Shown here: positions 39,572 through 50,894 of the stretch, in pieces
How the letters are laid out: every line of letters starts with the position of its first letter
How positions within the stretch are numbered: the stretch's first letter is position 1
Assembly: GCF_963662255.1 (NCBI RefSeq)
Contig: NC_085050.1
Location: forward strand, 24,918,631-24,982,630
From: Cinclus cinclus
Lineage: Eukaryota; Chordata; Aves; Passeriformes; Cinclidae
Direction: 5' to 3'
DNA: 64,000 nt
Position numbers and translations under genes: made by a program
Notes under the pieces: model-generated
The model's database searches: none
Told to the model about the DNA's origin: nothing
The model's input: the letters and a program-made list of their open reading frames with translations, nothing else

Positions 39572-39663
39572 CCGCTCCCCAGCCGCACGGTCAGCAGCAG
39601 CAGCAGCAGCCGGGCCCCGCGGCGGCGGATCCAGCGGGGCGCGGGGCCCCCCCACGCATCCAT
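39572..39663 (-). CDS. GABRG1: GABRG1 coding exon 1 (start codon and signal peptide)
   Basis: This is the first coding exon of the GABA-A receptor gamma-1 subunit, a chloride-channel subunit of inhibitory synapses. Read on the minus strand, ATG is at 39663-39661 and the exon gives 30 codons plus two bases (GG), ending at a consensus donor GG|GTGAGT (GT at 39571-39570). The peptide starts MDAWGGPAPRW. It has a basic stretch (RRRGAR, about residues 13-18), six leucines (19-24) and then TVRLGSG, which is a typical signal peptide. The segment RGARLLLLLLTVRLGSG aligns with the end of the mammalian gamma-1 signal peptide, whereas residues 1-13 are unlike it. The phase 2 junction completes a Gly codon with the first base of exon 2. 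The start context is modest: G at +4 but C at -3. The exon lies inside a CpG island, as expected for a 5' exon. The start choice is the only in-frame ATG joined to the leucine core. Without transcript data a further upstream non-coding exon cannot be excluded. Confidence 0.88.
39592..39609 (-). repeat. GABRG1: (CTG)6 run encoding the signal-peptide leucine core
   Basis: Six perfect CAG units on the plus strand read as six CTG leucine codons on the sense strand. They form the hydrophobic core of the GABRG1 signal peptide. It is a short, pure trinucleotide run in coding sequence, so length variation between individuals or species is plausible. Confidence 0.9.
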
Positions 39664-39870
39664 GAGCGTGCAGGCGCTCTCCCTTGCCCGAGTTTTCTCC
39701 GGAGAGGCTGGGAAATAGCGACCCTACCAATCCCACCACCCCCCGGCACACGGCAGGGAGAGGGAGGAGAGGGGAGGGGAAGGGGGGAAAAAATAAATAA
39801 AATAAAACACCCAAACAGGTAGAAAAGCACTCTGCAAGGACCGAGCAACTCGCCCAATAGGCTCATCAGG
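39664..39870 (-). promoter_or_regulatory. GABRG1: Candidate GABRG1 5' UTR and proximal promoter
   Basis: Immediately upstream of the start codon on the minus strand. Visible elements are two inverted CCAAT boxes: CCAAT on the plus strand at 39727-39731 and at 39854-39858, the second reading CCTATTGGGCG on the sense strand, a good NF-Y-like context. There is also a 39-nt pyrimidine tract on the sense strand (39755-39793) and an AT-rich, TATA-like stretch directly upstream of it (39791-39806, sense TTTTATTTTATTTATT). An out-of-frame ATG occurs at 39866-39864. The assignment as promoter is inferred from position; the transcription start is not visible in sequence alone. Confidence 0.45.
39755..39793 (+). 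repeat. 39-nt homopurine tract upstream of GABRG1 start
   Basis: Every base from 39755 to 39793 on the plus strand is A or G, with G runs of 3, 3, 4, 4 and 6 separated by short A-containing spacers. It ends in A6. The plus strand is the template strand of GABRG1. Such tracts can form triplex or G-quadruplex DNA and are common in promoters. It lies 92-130 nt upstream of the start codon. Confidence 0.85.
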
Positions 39871-40015
39871 TTGCTTCATAAATTATCCTAAAAACTGCTG
39901 GGCGAATCAATCCCTAGCAGAGGTGGAGCCTCCTTTACTAGAAGGGAAACATGCCTGGGAGAAAGAATGGCATTGATTTGGTATTTTTCTCCAAAGAGGG
40001 AAATGAAATGGACCT

Positions 40016-40053
40016 TATATGTATATACATATACATATACATGTAAATATAAA
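40016..40053 (+). repeat. TATACA-type microsatellite between the two CpG islands
   Basis: Alternating TA/CA units (ATATACATATACATATACAT) in the AT-rich gap 39.79-40.13 kb, upstream of GABRG1. Confidence 0.85.
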
Positions 40054-40134
40054 TAGGAAAAATGTAAAAAACATATTAAATACACGTTTAAAGCTACACA
40101 TATACATTTAAATATTTCTATTTTTGAAGCTATT

Positions 40135-40880
40135 CAGAGGGCGACTCTCCGGAAGGCAGCCGGTCCGCCCTGCCAAGCGGAGACCCGCAGCCGGGAGCAG
40201 AAGCGCCCGGGGATGAGCACGGACACTCGTGGGGACTGCGCGTCTCCACGTCCGGCACCATCGAGATTTTGAGGGGGGGCGGCCCTAGCCGGGAGAAGGA
40301 GCATCCGCCATCCGCTCGTTCGTCCCCGGGAGCGGGAGCACAGCGCTCCAGCCGCAGTCCCTCAGCCGTGCTGGAGGCAGGCATTCTGGACGCGCAGGGG
40401 CAGCCGCGGGAATTGCGCTCCCCGAGCGCCGCAGGCTCGGAGGCTGCGGGCGGCTCTGCGCGACCGCGGAGCGCCCGGGGCGAGCGGGCAGCGAGCGGCA
40501 AATGCGCGGTGCTGCGCTGAGAAATGCGCCAGGGCGTGCAAAACGCAAGGGTATGGGGTTTTTATTTCTTTTTTTTCTTCTTGTCTCCTCTCGGCTGCTC
40601 CCCCCTCCTGGTCTCGCTCGGGAGACGTAGGCGAGAAAGTAGCCAGACATGCCCCCAGCAACCCCGCACACACACACGCAGCAAATGCACCGCGGCCGCG
40701 GCGGAGACCAGAGGTTCCGCGCTCGCAGCCTTCGAGCGGCCGTGGGGGCGGGTGGGCACGTCCCGGTGGGACCAGCGCTTAGACAACGCGTATTTCTTCC
40801 CTCGGCTTCAGGCTGTCACCAACCCAAATCCCTGGCCCGGGCGATGCCGTTGTTCGCAGCTCTATAGGGCACTTACGGAG
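40135..40880. promoter_or_regulatory. Second CpG island upstream of GABRG1
   Basis: A second CpG-dense block, beginning 0.47 kb upstream of the GABRG1 start codon. It is separated from the first by about 340 nt of AT-rich DNA. It carries a GC box (GGGGCGG at 40276-40282) and many CG dinucleotides. It may hold the main transcription start or an upstream non-coding exon of GABRG1, or a divergent promoter. The open frames in it on both strands have low-complexity Arg/Pro/Ala/Ser composition and are not credible genes. Confidence 0.75.
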
Positions 40881-40921
40881 TAACCTGTGCACCTAGTTCT
40901 CGGTGGAAGTAAACCGTTTTG

Positions 40922-40967
40922 CAGTCATCATCCTCCTCCTCATCATCATCATCATCATCCTCCTTCG
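40922..40967 (+). repeat. ATC/TCC trinucleotide repeat
   Basis: Runs of TCATCATCCTCCTCCTC followed by about six CAT units and TCCTCC, directly at the outer edge of the second CpG island. Read as protein it gives poly-Ser, which is artefactual. Confidence 0.9.
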
Positions 40968-43900
40968 AGTCAAGTTGTCACTGTACAGAAATGCAGATAA
41001 ATCCCCCATCCAGCGGTTATTCCGATGAAAGGCAGTGTTTTGTCTTCTTTACACATCATCATCCAGTTATTATTTTACATATACAGCTTACTGCTTTAAT
41101 GGTTAAAGAGACTCACCATGCTTCAGAGAGCTGCAGTACATTAAATGAAAATTCAACGACTTGAAAATTAATAGCCAGTCCTGGGGGTACTGGCAGACGG
41201 TAAAGGCACATATTATTGCATGACCTGAGGTCTCTTTACTGGTGGATTAACACAGCAGGCAGCATCCTAGCATGATGGCAAAGGCATGAGCTCAGAGGAG
41301 AGCATATGCATTTATTACAAAGTGCAGAAGCAGCTCCTCTGCTGCAGCTGGTGGCACTAGCTCCAAGAAGCAGGATTTTGTCCCCCTCAGCAAGACAATG
41401 AACACAGCCCACCCCTAAGTCCCTTTCTCTCTGGGAAGTCCTTCTGCCCTGAAAATGGCCATGGTCCTTTGGTTTATTATAAATTCATCTGTCAAATTGA
41501 CTGTATTTAGCAAAATAAGCAATGAATGTTTGTGTCTTTGCATTCTGATGTTTGCAGAATCATTAACGCTCTTTACCAGTCTGTAGAATTCCACCTTGTC
41601 CCTAAAAGACATGCAATTAAAGTGACTACTGCGAAAATTTGACATAAGAAGTTTAAACAAACTTTCAGGATTCCAAACATCTTCTCTCTACATGGGTAGC
41701 TTGGAGCATCTATTTAAAAACTTAATTTCACCCCTGTGTAGATCCAGAAGCTTGCTAGCAGTGAAAGAGGTGGAAGATTACAGCTAAAATAACATGTAGC
41801 ATCAATAGTGAACAAATGAAATTTTTCATTTGATTGCAGGACTGAGAACACTAAGGCACACAGAAGTACTATTAAAAAAATTAAAAGCAGCACCAATGAC
41901 ATTTCTCAAATGACACAAAGCTAAGGATGACATCTGGACAAGCTGGTTTGGGGTAGTCCCAAATCAGAATTTTTCTTGTACTTTCATGCAAACAACAGAA
42001 ATCCAACCCTCTAAAAACTAGAGAAGAAATTATCCTATGATTAAGTAAAATACTAGATGTGAAATAGGTATAAAAGTTTTGAAACACCAACAGGGAACAG
42101 AAAATACCAGAAAAATCTTTCACCATCAGAAGAAAATGTGAAATGAAAAAATGAAAACTGAAAAATAGAAAAGAAACTATCAAAGAAAAGCTGGGGAAAT
42201 CACCTAGTTTGGTGTCAAAAGAAGGAGATGTTGACACAGGACAATACACTGAAAGATAGTTAGTTACTAAGGCCTGCAGATACTTCTCATCTGCTTGGTG
42301 CTGGCACAGCTAACCTAGCAACAATATTTAAATTCTCAGTTAAAACACTTTCTGATGCTGGAAGTAAGAAGGTCACCTTAAAAAAAAAAAAGACCTCCAA
42401 GGTTTTTCTTTCTTCCTCCAAGGTGAAGAAAGGACATAATCATGTCACTTCAGGCTTGCTAGGCATCGGTTCAGAAACAGGAAATTGACCAAAGGTAAGC
42501 AAAACTGTAGGATTCATTTCTTTGCTATTACTAATGAGGAGCAAACCAGAATGGCTTCTGCAAAGGAAAACCACGTCTCTGTCTTCTTCAGTCATATCTA
42601 ATGAGTCTATCAATAGAGGAACAGAGCTTCATAATTGACTGTCTTTCAAAACCATTTCAAGTCTATCAGGAAATTGTTAAAGAGGCTGCATAGTTCTGGA
42701 GTCAGTAGGAAAGTTAAGGCCATCATTCAGAAACTGCTTGAGACTACTGTCAGCAATTAACTTTCTATGTTAAAAAGTTGAGTTCTTACAAATCTGCTCT
42801 TGAGATTATTGCATTTAACTGATTACTGACTGAACTAATGGTTTCAAAGAGAAGAAATACAAAAATTTGCTGATGAAAGTTTCAGATTGGTGAAGTCTAT
42901 AGAAAAAAATTAATATATTGCTAAATCATCACAGTGTAGAATATCAGTTATAAAATGGGAAGTGATAATAAGCTGACAAATGGAAAAAGAAAAATAATTA
43001 ACTGGCTGAATTTGGTAAAGATTGTAAGCACCTAAATGTAAAATCACATCTCAGCTGTAAACTCTCCTTCTGCCTAGTAGCGGAAAATCCAGAGAAGACA
43101 TATATTCAGACAACTGAAATTTCTCCAGGACTGCAGAGGAATACCCATACAAACAAGAGGAGCACTAACTTGAGCAGCTCAGCAGTAAAACGCTGCCCAA
43201 GCTCACTGGAAAACTTTCTCTACTCTTCAGATTTAAGGAGTGCAAGATAGGATAATCCAAAGACCTCCAAAACACAGCCACACTAGATCACCAGTTCCCT
43301 AATTTCTTGCAAGTGTTAATTCTTGGTTTGGATTCCATAGTAATACACCGAATGTCATGCACTATAAAAGGGGCAAAGGCACTTAGCACAAGCTCCTGAT
43401 TTTCAGTCTGGAAGCTACCTATTCAACCACAAGGTACCTAAAATGTGTTAAACTTAACTTGAAGTTAAACTTGAATAGAAGGAGGAGGAAAAAATGTTTC
43501 TATTTCATTGATATATAAACAGCAAATATCACTGTAGTTTTTCACCCAGGAGTCTTCATGCTTAGTACTGAAGAGCATTTTGATTCTTCACAATTCAATT
43601 GCTCAGGACCACAGAGGAACTTAAAAACACTCATATGGAATTTTGCATAGCTGACATCCTACGTCTTCTGTATTTCTCTTGGATATAGCTACTTCCCTGT
43701 CAGGAACATATGAGAATTGATGCCAGATTTGTATGCCTGGATACCATTTTGAGTGCATAAGAGCTTTGAAAACTTAGACTTAGTGGATGGCCCGTCTTCA
43801 TTCACTGTGCTTGAGGGAAGTTAATTGCTCTCATGTGGTTCTGTAAGGAGCACTTACCCTGCTGAGAGCAAAGTTATCCAGAATATGGAGATGGAAGAAC

Positions 43901-44091
43901 AAATTATTATGGTGTTCTGTCCTCCACCAAAAAAAAAAAAAAGCATATATAACAGCAAGAGCTCAAGGACCACTGCAATCATGTCTTCAAAAGAGTAGGT
44001 TTACGTAACAATATTTTGACAAAATTGCTTAAGTAGACCTTAACTATGTATTCACAAAACAATTTCCTGTGTGCACCTCAAACCTTAGATT

Positions 44092-44175
44092 TATAGAATC
44101 AGACAATACTTTAGGTTGGAAGAGACCTTCAAAGGTAATCTAGTCCAATCTCCCTGTCATGGTCAGGGGCAATTT
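44092..44175 (-). mobile_element. CR1 LINE 3' terminal stub
   Basis: About 80 nt of CR1 3' terminus in minus orientation: 'tagaatcagacaatac', 'tttaggttggaagagacc', 'taatctagtccaatctccc'. It is severely 5'-truncated. It lies in the region upstream of GABRG1. Confidence 0.8.
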
Positions 44176-47100
44176 CAAAGAGTACACACGTGTCATTTGT
44201 GTGCTTCCATTTGAGTAAGCACAAACGTAAGAACAGAGTCCCATGCATGGTATTTAAAACCTGCAACCCAAATGAAAACAGTCCCATTCTTCTTAGAGAA
44301 GTTGAGAAAATGTGATTTTAAATATGCATCATCATGGTTAATCCCACCTGAATGTTTACTCCAATATAAACTTTTAAAGCTATCATAAACAGCATAGTAG
44401 CCTAGTGCTACAATAAATTTAAAAAGCATCTCAAAAATAAAGAAAAGTAATGTAAACATTTTGGTACTGGCCTTTTTAAAACAGGCCTTTAAACCTGAAG
44501 GTGGTGGATATCCACGGGAGGAGAACAGAAAGATGCAGAAATGTAACTTCAGTACAGCTTTTATATTGTGATTTGAACCACAAAATAATTGCTTTCAGTG
44601 AAACAGTCAACATCTTAATAGAAAATAAATTATAAAATTATTGCTTTTCATAACTAAATACTATTTTAATTAGGATTGTAGGATGTATAATTAGGTTGTA
44701 TCTCCGATACATTGATTTAACTGCTTACTCACATTACTCATTAAAATGATTACTAACACACAAACACATCTTCAGCTGCACTTAGAAACAAGCAAGGGAA
44801 GTAATCTCAAGTAGAGAAAAACTGATGAAGAAAGAAGACTGCACCTATCTTTGCATTCAGGGGAAGGGAAAGTGTTACAGTATATAAGATGACATTCCTT
44901 TACATTTAGCATGTTACACTCCCTCTCCATTTAAGTTAGGATGAAATGAAAAACAAATGGAAGTATAGACAGATCTATGGTAACTAGGCTGGAGTGCTTC
45001 GGCACAGAAAGGTAACTTCAAACCACAAACGTTCCCTTGGTCTATTACTGTTGTCACTGCCTTTCACTAGACCTTCAAGTATTCTCAACACGAGCCAGCA
45101 AACAGCAAATAAATACATTTTGGTCTCTCCTGTTTTACAAGGCATAAATCCACAATCCCTAAGTCTTCTTCACCCTAAGAGCACAATTTTAACTTTGTTT
45201 CTCCCTCACATATCAATTTCCCAGTAAACGGAGACTGACTGGGACACTGGATTTCTCAGGAGCCTGGATTTACCATCAAGGCACATCCTTGAAGGCAGCC
45301 AACTCAGGGCATATGGTGACAGTGAGAAGAGGGGTACTTCCAGGTGTGAGGCACATGTATGCTGCAGACAAAGCAAGGAGTCTTACAGGGGACTTGCACA
45401 CCAAGCTGCACTCTGATTTAGGACGTTAAATCAAGCTTGGATAACCCCAAAGACATGTGCAGGAGGTGAGCACTGTTCAAACTCTCCTCCAGCCTGTGCT
45501 CTATTTTCCCTGCCAAGAAAGCGATAGTTCAGTCCACTGGACCCCAGTGGCGCAAATGTACAAGGAGTACCTGGCTTACATTGGTGCTTCAATGCAAACG
45601 AGTGGGCCATGAGGTACTTGAAGATGACTGCAGCATTGTCCTGGATGTGCTTACCAGGACTGCAGGAATATACTGTGTCCATCACTAATGGGTCTTCCAT
45701 CTATGGAACTAGTTTGGTGCTAGTTTAAAGTAAATTTCCTACAAACCACACTTACTGTGGGCCCTGGGTTCTCAGTACCAGTGGATTGCCTCTGAAGATC
45801 TGTTTTTATTTCACTCCAGTTTTTGCCAGTGTAGCCAAAGCCACAGTGAATTATTCTAGGACTAGGACCCTGGTACGAATGATGGTAAAACAGCATGCCA
45901 ATGCATGTTCACCCACACTTTGAGATCCCATAGCAAAGAAATATTTTCTTTTTGCTGATTCCTCTTGTCTCCAACTAGAATGAAAATTCCCTTCAAGTGG
46001 TTAAGAATAATTTCACAGCTTATAGGATGCTTTGGGAGAATACTATTTGATTATATGTCTGGTCTTATTTTGTTAGAGGCTAACAGGGCAGCTGTTCTAC
46101 CTGACTACTGTGAGCACTTACTGCTCCAGCCAGATCAGGAAGACAAAGACATGTGAAAATGAAAAATAATGGGGCAGGCAAAGACTGTGGTCTGTACTTT
46201 TTCCAGTTTCAAAAGGATTCAGTTGATACTTGGCTCAGCCTTTGTTAAAAGTTGAAAGTGGCTTTTCAGTACACCCTATCCTGAGCAATCCTCCTTAGAG
46301 TATAAGTTTTTTAATCTGCAAAGCACAAGAGATAAAAGGGTCTCTTCAGAAGACTGGTCTGTCTGATAATTTGAAAACATTTTCTCCAGAATGACAATTT
46401 AAAGTACTGGCAACAGTATCCCACAACAAATCTAAAGGAAGGACTAAATAATTCTATCCAGAACATTAACATTCTGTCTGCAATATATTATGACACTTGC
46501 TGAACTTCTACAATTGCTATTAATTGACCTCTAGGTCTCTCAATTGTAACAAAAGTCTCAGATATTTAGAGATTGCTTTTTGGTATATTAGATTGTGTTT
46601 TGCTTCCTTTTACATTCTCTAAAGTTACACTAAATTTATCCTTTTGCATCTCCATTTTTCATAAGATTCTTTTTCCATCTTCCAATTATTGGTTACTATA
46701 CCACATATGAAACAAATGTTTAATAACCAAATTGAATACATAACAGACATAAATATCTCTTGTGCTTACTAAAGAAATAAGCAGAGATCTGGCTGAGATT
46801 CAAATTATTTTAATTGTTATTGAATATTCACTACATAATCAGATAGAACTGTCCTACAGTATACCTTAGTGTAAGCTCAGCTGTCATGTCGATGGATTTA
46901 TTTACATTTGTAGGAGTGGGTCAGAATACATAATGTAAAACCAGCATTGCTTCCTAGTTTAATTTTTGAGAGAAAAGTAGTCTATTATGACAGGTTCTCA
47001 CTAGATGGTGTAAGACAAATACCATTGATTATCAAAAATAATTTGTGGATAATATCAAACATATAAACATTTAACAGCATTGGGATAGCATGGAGGTTAA

Positions 47101-48195
47101 AGAATATATGCATATTCCACTGTGTCACAACACACAAGTCTGCCAATACTTTAAATACATATTTCTTGCTATGTTTTCAAAACTGCTTCATTGCATCATC
47201 AGTATGAAAGTGCTTTGATTTTTATATTTTTTAAACATGTCCCAGAGAAGAAAAATTTTCCCTCTCAAACAATACCAGAAAATAGGACTAGAAGACCCTT
47301 AGTCTTAGGTCTGTTGCTCCTAGACAAACTTTTTTTCTGTGGTTGTCTTTAATCACCAACTTGTGTATTCTAGAATTTGCATATGATGAAAATTCATCAT
47401 TCTAACATGACAAAAAACTGTCGCTGTGCAGAGATAATTCTAGTGAATAACAGAGAAATCAACTATTTTTGAAAGTGGAAAAATTATCCTATGCTTTATC
47501 ATATGCTCTCAGCAAGGCCATTATCAGTTATGATTATCAATACTAATTCACCCTTTTGATTGGAGACTGATGAAACAGCTGCTTTGGTTTGCATCATTGA
47601 TGACTATTCTTAAGAATGGCCCTTCTCTGGACTAAATCAACCATTCTCTTGACAGTATCTTCTAAAATAATACCACTGACAAGATTGGTGATACTTATAT
47701 TATCTTCTGCTTCAGCTGTGTTGCAAATGATACTCTGTATGTCAGAGTCTTTGATTTCCCTAGTAGCTGTTAAAAGCATTCAATGATTTTGTGAAGCTTC
47801 ACCTCAGTGATCACACAGTATTAGCCATGTAAAACAGCTTTACTTAGTCTGATAAAAATCATTATAATTTAGTCTGATTTAATAAAATAAAATTTAATTT
47901 ATTTTTTTCATCTATTTTGTTTCATATCTCTCTTACTTTCAAATATTTCTTCTAAACTACTGATCTTTTTCTTTTCTGTTAAATTCTCATTAGCTCCTGG
48001 AAAAACGTCGTCCACCAGAGACTTACCTTTACTTTTTAGGAAGTATTGCAAAGGTTGCAGTATGTTAATAGCTGCCAGTCTAGTGTGCCACAGGCTTATA
48101 ACAGGTGTTCAGCAGAAGCTGCCACTTGTGCAGTTTTGCAGTGTCCCAGAGCTGAGGAACTTCCATGATCTATCTTCCATGTACCTTCATCACAG

Positions 48196-48657
48196 CATGC
48201 AGTTTTGGGCCCTACAATGTAAAAAAGACATAAAGGTATTAGAGAGCATCAAAACATGGCCATGAGGATGATGAAGGGTCTGGAGGGGAAGCTGTATGAG
48301 GAGTGGCTGATGTCACTTGCTCTGTTCAGCCTGGAGAAGAGGAGACTGAGGGGGTACCTCATTGGAGTTACGACTTCCTCATGCGGGGAAGAGGAGGGAC
48401 AGGCACTGATCTCTCTGGTGCCCAGTGACAGGACCCAAGGGAATGGCCTGAAGATGAGTCAGGGGAGAATAGCTTAGATAACAGGAAAAAATTCTTCCCC
48501 AGAGGGTGGTTGGGCACTGGATTATGTTCCCCAGGGAAGTGGTCACAGCACCAAGCCTGACAGAGTCCAAGAAATGTTTGGACAATGCTCTCAGACACAG
48601 GGTGTGACTTTTGGGGATGCCCTCTGCGGCTCCCTTCCAACTCATAATATTCTATGA
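48196..48657 (+). mobile_element. CR1 LINE 3' fragment, plus orientation
   Basis: Plus-strand CR1 from the end of ORF2 to the 3' end: 'cagttttgggccctacaatg', 'gaggatgatgaagggtctgg', 'tgaggagtggctgatgtc', 'ttcagcctggagaagagg', 'gtgacaggacccaaggga', 'ccccagggaagtggtcac', and ending 'cttccaactcataat' 'attctatgag', which is the CR1 terminus. It is the only copy here in the opposite orientation to GABRG1, and it is intergenic. Confidence 0.92.
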
Positions 48658-50894
48658 GAGTTCCTACTTCCTTCCAGATCAATACTGGAATCTGGATGCT
48701 TATTTCCAGCAGAATTTGCAGCTCTTCCTGCATCACACTGTTTCTGCTATGAAAAGTTTCTTTTCAGAGGACTGTACCCTTACTTCCATTTTCAAACTTG
48801 AATATTTTTCACCCCAGACATTTTTCAAAGGAGCCACTGTAGTATCAGAGACTTTGTGTAATTTCTTAAACTACCTCATTAAATTTATGAGCTAGTTGCA
48901 CAAAGTCCACTCAGCCAAAAGTGTAGGGTTTGAATGGAAAATCTTATGAAAAGACAAAAAAAGAAAGGAAGATATGAAGGCAGTCACTGTTATCAGTGTT
49001 GTCATTCTGCAGAGCCTGTGTCCATCATGAACCTTGCTTGGCTTTTCTCATTCCACAAATTGCCTCCAGTAGAACATTACGTTGTCATCTGATAAAGTCC
49101 TGCCTCCAGGTTTTGACATTTATAGCCTTGTTGTGAGCATTACCTCAAGTCCAGATGTGCTCTCTTGTGAAATCATGGCAAGAATGGGAGACTTTTCTTT
49201 TTCTCATCTTTGTTGGAGCTCCACATGCTGGGTTTAAAAAAAATAAGATCTGCCCCTTGTAATAAATGATTGTTGCTTAGGAATGGTATTCTCCAATTCA
49301 ACATTCTCACTAAATCCACATACTGCTTCCCTTCCCACCCCCCCCATGGGTTGAGATAAGAACAAATTACTGGAAACAGCAATGAGATGAGAAAGCAAAC
49401 AGTAAGAGCAGCAATAACGATAACAAAAAGTGCAAGAAAATTAAACAATTTGCATGGAAAGCTACCAACAATAAACAAACACCAGACCATTCCATCCTCC
49501 ACACTGTTTACTCAAACGGGAGGATTGCCTTCTCCTGGGAAGAGAGAGAGTCCCTTTCCCCTGGGGAAAGGTGATGTGGTATGGAGGCCCTCTCCCAGCT
49601 ACTGCAAAAAATCAACCCCATCCTGTCCAGAATCAAGGCATGAATGTTGCACCAACAGAAAAGACACATTCCTGCTACCTCTTGGCTTTGGGTCACAGTC
49701 ACATTGTGCCAAGCAGTAATCCATGTGTAAGCCCAGATAAAGTGAATCATATCTGTACAAAAAACAAGGATAACCAGAACCTACTGCAAATGCAAGATAC
49801 TCTTGAATATCAGTGGTGTAGTCCCCAGTCAAATTTGGTGTCACAGAACAATTTTGTCATGGTGAGTAAACATTAATTGTCTTTATGGAGGAAAGCAACT
49901 TGCATTTTCAGGTTGATGGAGACTTTTGCTAACAGCAAGCATTCTGGCTGGAACCTTATGTGAATGTGCTAGCCAGGACCACCTATTTCTTGTTTGGACT
50001 CAATAAGTTGCCTATTCAAAAGCATACAATGCTTCAAGACTTGTGACAACTTGTGGCCTGACACAATGCATCTGTTGAGGACGGATGAGTTAATAATCCT
50101 GTTCAAGCCATTGATGATTAAGAATGTATTGAAAATAAATCCGAAGATTGAATTGCATCTAAATAGAGTCTGGATAACATAAAATGGCAGGATATGTTAT
50201 TTGATGTACCTAATGTCATCTTACCTTACATCTGTTAATGTCTGGGGTTTTTTTGTTGTTTAGAGGTGTTTCAAGATAGCACAATAAGCTTTTATCCTGT
50301 AAGAAAGCTCCCTGAAATAATGTCTCATTTTCCTTGGACAAGCAATCTGGTCAAAAAATAAAAATCACTATATTGAAACAATCTTGCCTTTTTAATCTAT
50401 ATGTAAGAAAGAAAAAACAGGTAACATTTTCAAAAATAATCTGTATGGTTTAGTGGTATGTGTGTTTGGAAAGCAAAGTGCTTAAGTCCAAGTTATAGAT
50501 TATCTTCAGGCCAGCACAACTTGACCTCAGTAATATCAATGTCTACAAACTGAAAGATGCTCCTGAGAGCCAGCTAAATTTTTTCAGCAACTGAGCGCTA
50601 ATCTGAAATTAAATGGATGTATTATCCTAAATTATACAAGCTACCACATTTCTTTGTTGACACATATGCCTTAGCACTCTGTTGCAGTGGTCCAGTTCTC
50701 TCAGGTGTAAGTACAGAGTCATGACTGCATTGCTGAAGTGCTTCTGGAATGAATGGGTCAGAAAAAGTAAAGTAACTACCATACACACAAGCACTACTCT
50801 CACACTGTAAATTGTGGTGGTGGCTTTTAAAAGTAATTTTCCTACAGAGTAAGAGAAAATCATATTGCCAGCACCCTCATTACCCACAGGTAAA

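Larger units (their letters stand above)
39050..39788. promoter_or_regulatory. GABRG1: CpG island over GABRG1 exon 1 and proximal 5' flank
   Basis: Abrupt change from AT-rich intron to a GC-rich stretch dense in CG dinucleotides (for example GCGCAGCAGCGG, CCGCGCAGG and CGGCGGGG). It covers the first part of intron 1, exon 1 and about 125 nt upstream of the start codon. Such islands mark 5' ends of vertebrate genes, and this one sits exactly where GABRG1 exon 1 was found independently by its protein sequence. The boundaries are judged by eye. Confidence 0.85.

Noticed and set aside
39001..39866. Several long open frames on both strands around exon 1 (up to 159 codons)
   Set aside because: Low-complexity Ala/Pro/Gly/Arg composition from CpG-island DNA. 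They overlap the real signal-peptide exon and its donor; only the splice-consistent GABRG1 frame is kept.
40130..40883. Open frames of 70-130 codons in the second CpG island
   Set aside because: Stop codons are rare in GC-rich DNA; frames are open on both strands at once and none shows a recognisable domain.
40919..41164. Frame starting with a poly-Ser run
   Set aside because: Product of the ATC/TCC trinucleotide repeat; the rest has no protein-like signal.
48256..48736. Frames of 73-122 codons on both strands at 48.3-48.7 kb
   Set aside because: They lie over a CR1 3' region; this part of the element is mostly non-coding.
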